Below are positions 7,288-10,662 of a stretch of DNA of 10,662 bases, in pieces. How positions within the stretch are numbered: the stretch's first letter is position 1; every line of letters starts with the position of its first letter. The notes below the pieces were generated by a model, which saw only the letters and a program-made list of their open reading frames with translations, ran no database searches and was not told where the DNA came from. A program made the translations under genes and the position numbers. The DNA is from Clostridia bacterium (GTDB lineage Bacteria > Bacillota_A > Clostridia > Christensenellales > CAG-138): the NCBI GenBank assembly GCA_017459315.1, contig JAFUDD010000339.1, positions 1 to 10,662 on the forward strand, read 5' to 3'.

Positions 7288-7359
7288 GGCGGAACGGGTT
7301 TTTGTGTGTGCACTGTTTGTTCCTCACCACGCAAAAACCGGTTTTCATTCGTCTCCGCC
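7288..7359 (+). other. Long two-part inverted repeat between secA and recF, possible structured RNA
   Basis: The inner stem pairs GGTTTTTGTGTG (7297-7308) with CACGCAAAAACC (7328-7339), 12 bp with a single G-U pair as plus-strand RNA. An outer 6-bp stem pairs GGCGGA (7288-7293) with TCCGCC (7354-7359). The G-U pair becomes a C-A mismatch on the minus strand, so the fold favours plus-strand RNA. The recF promoter I see lies 100 bases downstream, and no good plus-strand promoter is visible before the element, so its transcription is unproven. It does not match a riboswitch class I can recognise, and no T tract makes it a terminator. Confidence 0.4.
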
Positions 7360-7459
7360 ATCCCTTTTCTACCCGTTCGCCGCATCAATATTTCGTTTGT
7401 TTTTGTGCCGCCGATCATGTAAGATTTCCGCAAAATCGGGGGTTTCTTCTATATTATTA

Positions 7460-7488
7460 TTTACACCCCTTGTGAAATATGGTATACT
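7460..7488 (+). promoter_or_regulatory. recF: Sigma-A-type promoter of recF-remB-gyrB
   Basis: TTTACA (7460-7465) and TATACT (7483-7488) are separated by exactly 17 bases, each one base away from consensus. This is the best promoter in the window. Transcription would start near 7495, some 24 bases before the recF start codon, with the ribosome binding site GGAGG at 7505-7509. It probably also serves remB and gyrB. Confidence 0.85.
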
Positions 7489-7518
7489 GGTACATATCCA
7501 TGGTGGAGGTATAACGCT

Positions 7519-8613
7519 TTGCGAATCCGGGGGCTGAAGCTAAGTCACTATCGAAACTACGATGCGCTCGAGCTTTCGCCCGATCCGGGCTTGAATGTGT
7601 TCGAAGGGCTGAACGCGGCGGGCAAGACGAACATTCTGGAATCCATCTTCCTCTGCGCCCTCGGCCGGAGCCACCGCACCGCGCGCGACGCGGAGCTTTT
7701 GCAGGAGCATGAGCCGTTCGGCGGCGTGCGGCTGTACCTCGACACGCGCGGCGGCTCGCGCTCGATACGGATCGAGCTGTGCGAGGGCGAGCGCAAAAAG
7801 GTCTACATCGACGATGCGGCCACGTCCCGTTCGGGCGAGCTGATGGGCTGTCTGAACGTGGTGATGTTCTCGCCGGAGGATTTGCAGCTTGTGAAGGACG
7901 GTCCTGCCGAGCGGCGGCGGTTCCTCGATATGGAGTTGAGCCAGATGAAGCCCGCGTACTACTACGATCTGCAGCAGTACAACAACGCGCTCAAGAACCG
8001 CAACCTGCTCTTAAAGGAAACGCCGATCCGCTACGACATGATCGAGCTTTGGGACGAGCAGCTTGCACGGCTCGGCAGCCGGATCATCCGGGAGCGCACG
8101 CAGTTTGTGCAGGAGCTTTCCGGCCTTGCGCATGAGCTGCACCGTTCGATGAGCGGCGGCAAGGAGAATCTTCGCGTGACGTATGAGCCGTCGGTGCCGT
8201 ACACGGACGAGGAACGCTTGGCGGAAACGCTGCAGGAGCAGCTGGCCGAGCGATTGGAGCGCGATATTTTCCGCGGATTCACGTCCGTCGGCCCGCACCG
8301 GGACGATCTGGGGCTGATGCTGAACGGGCGCGACGTGCGCGTTTTCGGCTCGCAGGGGCAGCAAAGAACCACAGCGCTGTCTCTGAAGCTGTCGGAGATC
8401 GAGCTGATCAAAAGGACGCGCGGCGAGCGGCCGGTGCTGCTGCTGGACGATGTGTTTTCGGAGCTCGACGCCGACCGGCAGGCAAGGCTTTTGGAGGTCG
8501 TGAGCGATTGTCAGGCGTTTGTGACCTGCACCCACTTGGAAGAATTTGCGTCCATCGAAACACTGACCATGCAGGTCTGGCATGTCGAGAACGGACGCGT
8601 TTCGGAGGTATAA
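7519..8613 (+). CDS. recF: DNA replication and repair protein RecF
   Basis: RecF (364 residues) is an SMC-like ABC ATPase that works with RecO and RecR to load RecA at gaps on SSB-covered DNA during recombination repair. The N-terminus MRIRGLKLSHYRNY is typical of the family. Walker A is GLNAAGKTN (30-38), the ABC signature region is GSQGQQRTTALSLKL (277-291), and Walker B with the D loop is VLLLDDVFSELDADR (306-320). Length matches the usual 360-380. The start is TTG: GGAGG at 7505-7509 is 9 bases before it, no in-frame ATG lies nearby upstream, and the homologous N-terminus begins exactly here. An ATG at 7500 opens only a four-codon frame. recF stops right at the remB start, so the two are translationally coupled. 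Unlike the classic Bacillota order, no dnaA, dnaN or S4-domain yaaA gene precedes it; secA does, in the opposite direction. Confidence 0.97.
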   Translation: MRIRGLKLSHYRNYDALELSPDPGLNVFEGLNAAGKTNILESIFLCALGRSHRTARDAELLQEHEPFGGVRLYLDTRGGSRSIRIELCEGERKKVYIDDAATSRSGELMGCLNVVMFSPEDLQLVKDGPAERRRFLDMELSQMKPAYYYDLQQYNNALKNRNLLLKETPIRYDMIELWDEQLARLGSRIIRERTQFVQELSGLAHELHRSMSGGKENLRVTYEPSVPYTDEERLAETLQEQLAERLERDIFRGFTSVGPHRDDLGLMLNGRDVRVFGSQGQQRTTALSLKLSEIELIKRTRGERPVLLLDDVFSELDADRQARLLEVVSDCQAFVTCTHLEEFASIETLTMQVWHVENGRVSEV

Positions 8614-8856
8614 ATGCTGCTGCACATCGGAGAGAACCGGTTTGTCCCGAGCGCGTCGGTCGTGGCGATCCTGCCCGTGGAGAACGTCAGCGCCGAGACC
8701 GAACGCCTGATCCGCGACTGCGTAGAGATCGGGCACTATTACCCCTCCTACGGCCGCCCGAAGTCCTACGTGATCTGCACCAAGGGCGACGATACCTATG
8801 TCTACGCCGCGTCCACAGCGGTGAAGACGCTGCAGGAAAGGATCGCAGCGCAGTGA
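8614..8856 (+). CDS. remB: RemB (YaaB)-like DUF370 protein
   Basis: This 80-residue protein sits between recF and gyrB, exactly where B. subtilis has yaaB/remB (81 residues), and shares its N-terminal MxxHxG pattern (here MLLHIG) and the GRPKSYV segment (47-53), which matches GTPKSIV in the B. subtilis protein. RemA and RemB were found as regulators of extracellular matrix genes in B. subtilis; RemA binds DNA, while the part played by RemB is less clear. In a gut clostridium the regulated genes may differ, so the biofilm role is an inference. The ATG follows the recF TAA with no gap, and GGAGG (8604-8608) lies inside the last recF codons with 5-base spacing, which points to coupled translation. 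It ends 83 bases before gyrB. Confidence 0.85.
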   Translation: MLLHIGENRFVPSASVVAILPVENVSAETERLIRDCVEIGHYYPSYGRPKSYVICTKGDDTYVYAASTAVKTLQERIAAQ

Positions 8857-8860
8857 TATT

Positions 8861-8876
8861 GCCCTAAAGGGCTTTT
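8861..8876 (+). terminator. Weak terminator-like hairpin between remB and gyrB
   Basis: GCCCT (8861-8865) pairs with AGGGC (8868-8872), leaving an AA centre or a TAAA loop if only four pairs form, and TTTT (8873-8876) follows. It starts 4 bases after the remB stop. The stem and T tract are both short, so it may act only as a partial terminator or RNA processing point. gyrB has no clear promoter of its own, which argues against full termination. Confidence 0.35.
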
Positions 8877-8885
8877 GGAACGTAA

Positions 8886-10662
<1,777 letters not shown>

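Larger units (their letters stand above)
7186..7518. other. Divergent secA-recF intergenic region with two promoters
   Basis: This 333-base gap holds the secA promoter at its left end, the recF promoter at its right end and a long inverted repeat in the middle. Its composition is more T-rich on the plus strand than the genes beside it. A minus-strand open frame of 81 codons (7433-7188) and two plus-strand frames of similar size cross it, but none has a proper ribosome binding site and all overlap promoter elements, so I call the region non-coding. Confidence 0.7.

Noticed and set aside
7188..7433. An 81-codon minus-strand frame just upstream of secA
   Set aside because: It crosses the secA promoter and ribosome binding site, has no Shine-Dalgarno sequence at a usable distance from any of its ATG codons, and shows no family likeness. 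A small leader protein is not ruled out but is not supported.
7500..7514. A four-codon frame starting at ATG 7500 ahead of recF, as a possible leader peptide
   Set aside because: It has no ribosome binding site of its own, is too short to judge, and its sequence simply includes the recF Shine-Dalgarno region.
7230..7537. Two overlapping plus-strand frames of 81 and 77 codons between secA and recF
   Set aside because: They are rich in Phe, Cys and Arg, lack ribosome binding sites, and run through the recF promoter; one runs into the recF start.

Overview
The window looks like chromosomal DNA from a GC-rich, low-copy-repeat member of the Bacillota, most likely class Clostridia (an Oscillospiraceae/Ruminococcaceae-type gut bacterium is my best guess). 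The reasons are the recF - remB (DUF370) - gyrB order typical of Bacillota, a YitT-family membrane protein, a PepV-type dipeptidase, an AGGAG-type ribosome binding site before most genes, and a SecA with the long NBD2 insertion and Cys-Cys SEC-C tail that I associate with clostridia. The taxonomic call is inference; no rRNA or tRNA gene is present to test it.

Layout. Positions 1-80 hold the last 12 codons of an unidentified gene and its terminator. Positions 92-4318 hold a four-gene plus-strand unit: a dyad and sigma-A-like promoter, then a YitT-family protein, PepV, an OmpR/PhoB-type response regulator and a histidine kinase without membrane segments. The gaps between these genes are 18, 11 and 3 bases, and a 13-bp-stem terminator closes the unit. 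Positions 4196-4431 lie between convergent genes and are packed with small hairpins, including the secA terminator on the minus strand. secA occupies 4432-7185 on the minus strand. Positions 7186-7518 form a divergent promoter region with a good promoter for secA, one for recF, and an unexplained long inverted repeat between them. Then come recF (TTG start), remB and gyrB, which runs off the right edge.

How the genes work together. secA (protein export motor), recF (replication gap repair), remB (DNA-binding regulator family) and gyrB (DNA supercoiling) are housekeeping genes with intact motifs. recF here is not preceded by dnaA, dnaN or the S4-domain gene yaaA; instead it has its own promoter and faces secA. 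The four-gene unit joins a membrane protein of unknown transport role, a cytosolic dipeptidase and an apparently soluble two-component pair. The kinase lacks any transmembrane anchor, so it probably reads a cytosolic signal.

I did not find a clearly new defence, mobile or biosynthetic system. The observations most worth checking are the palindromic intergenic elements at 4211-4251 and 4355-4399, the structured element at 7288-7359, the membrane-free kinase and its operon, and the dyad in front of the first promoter.
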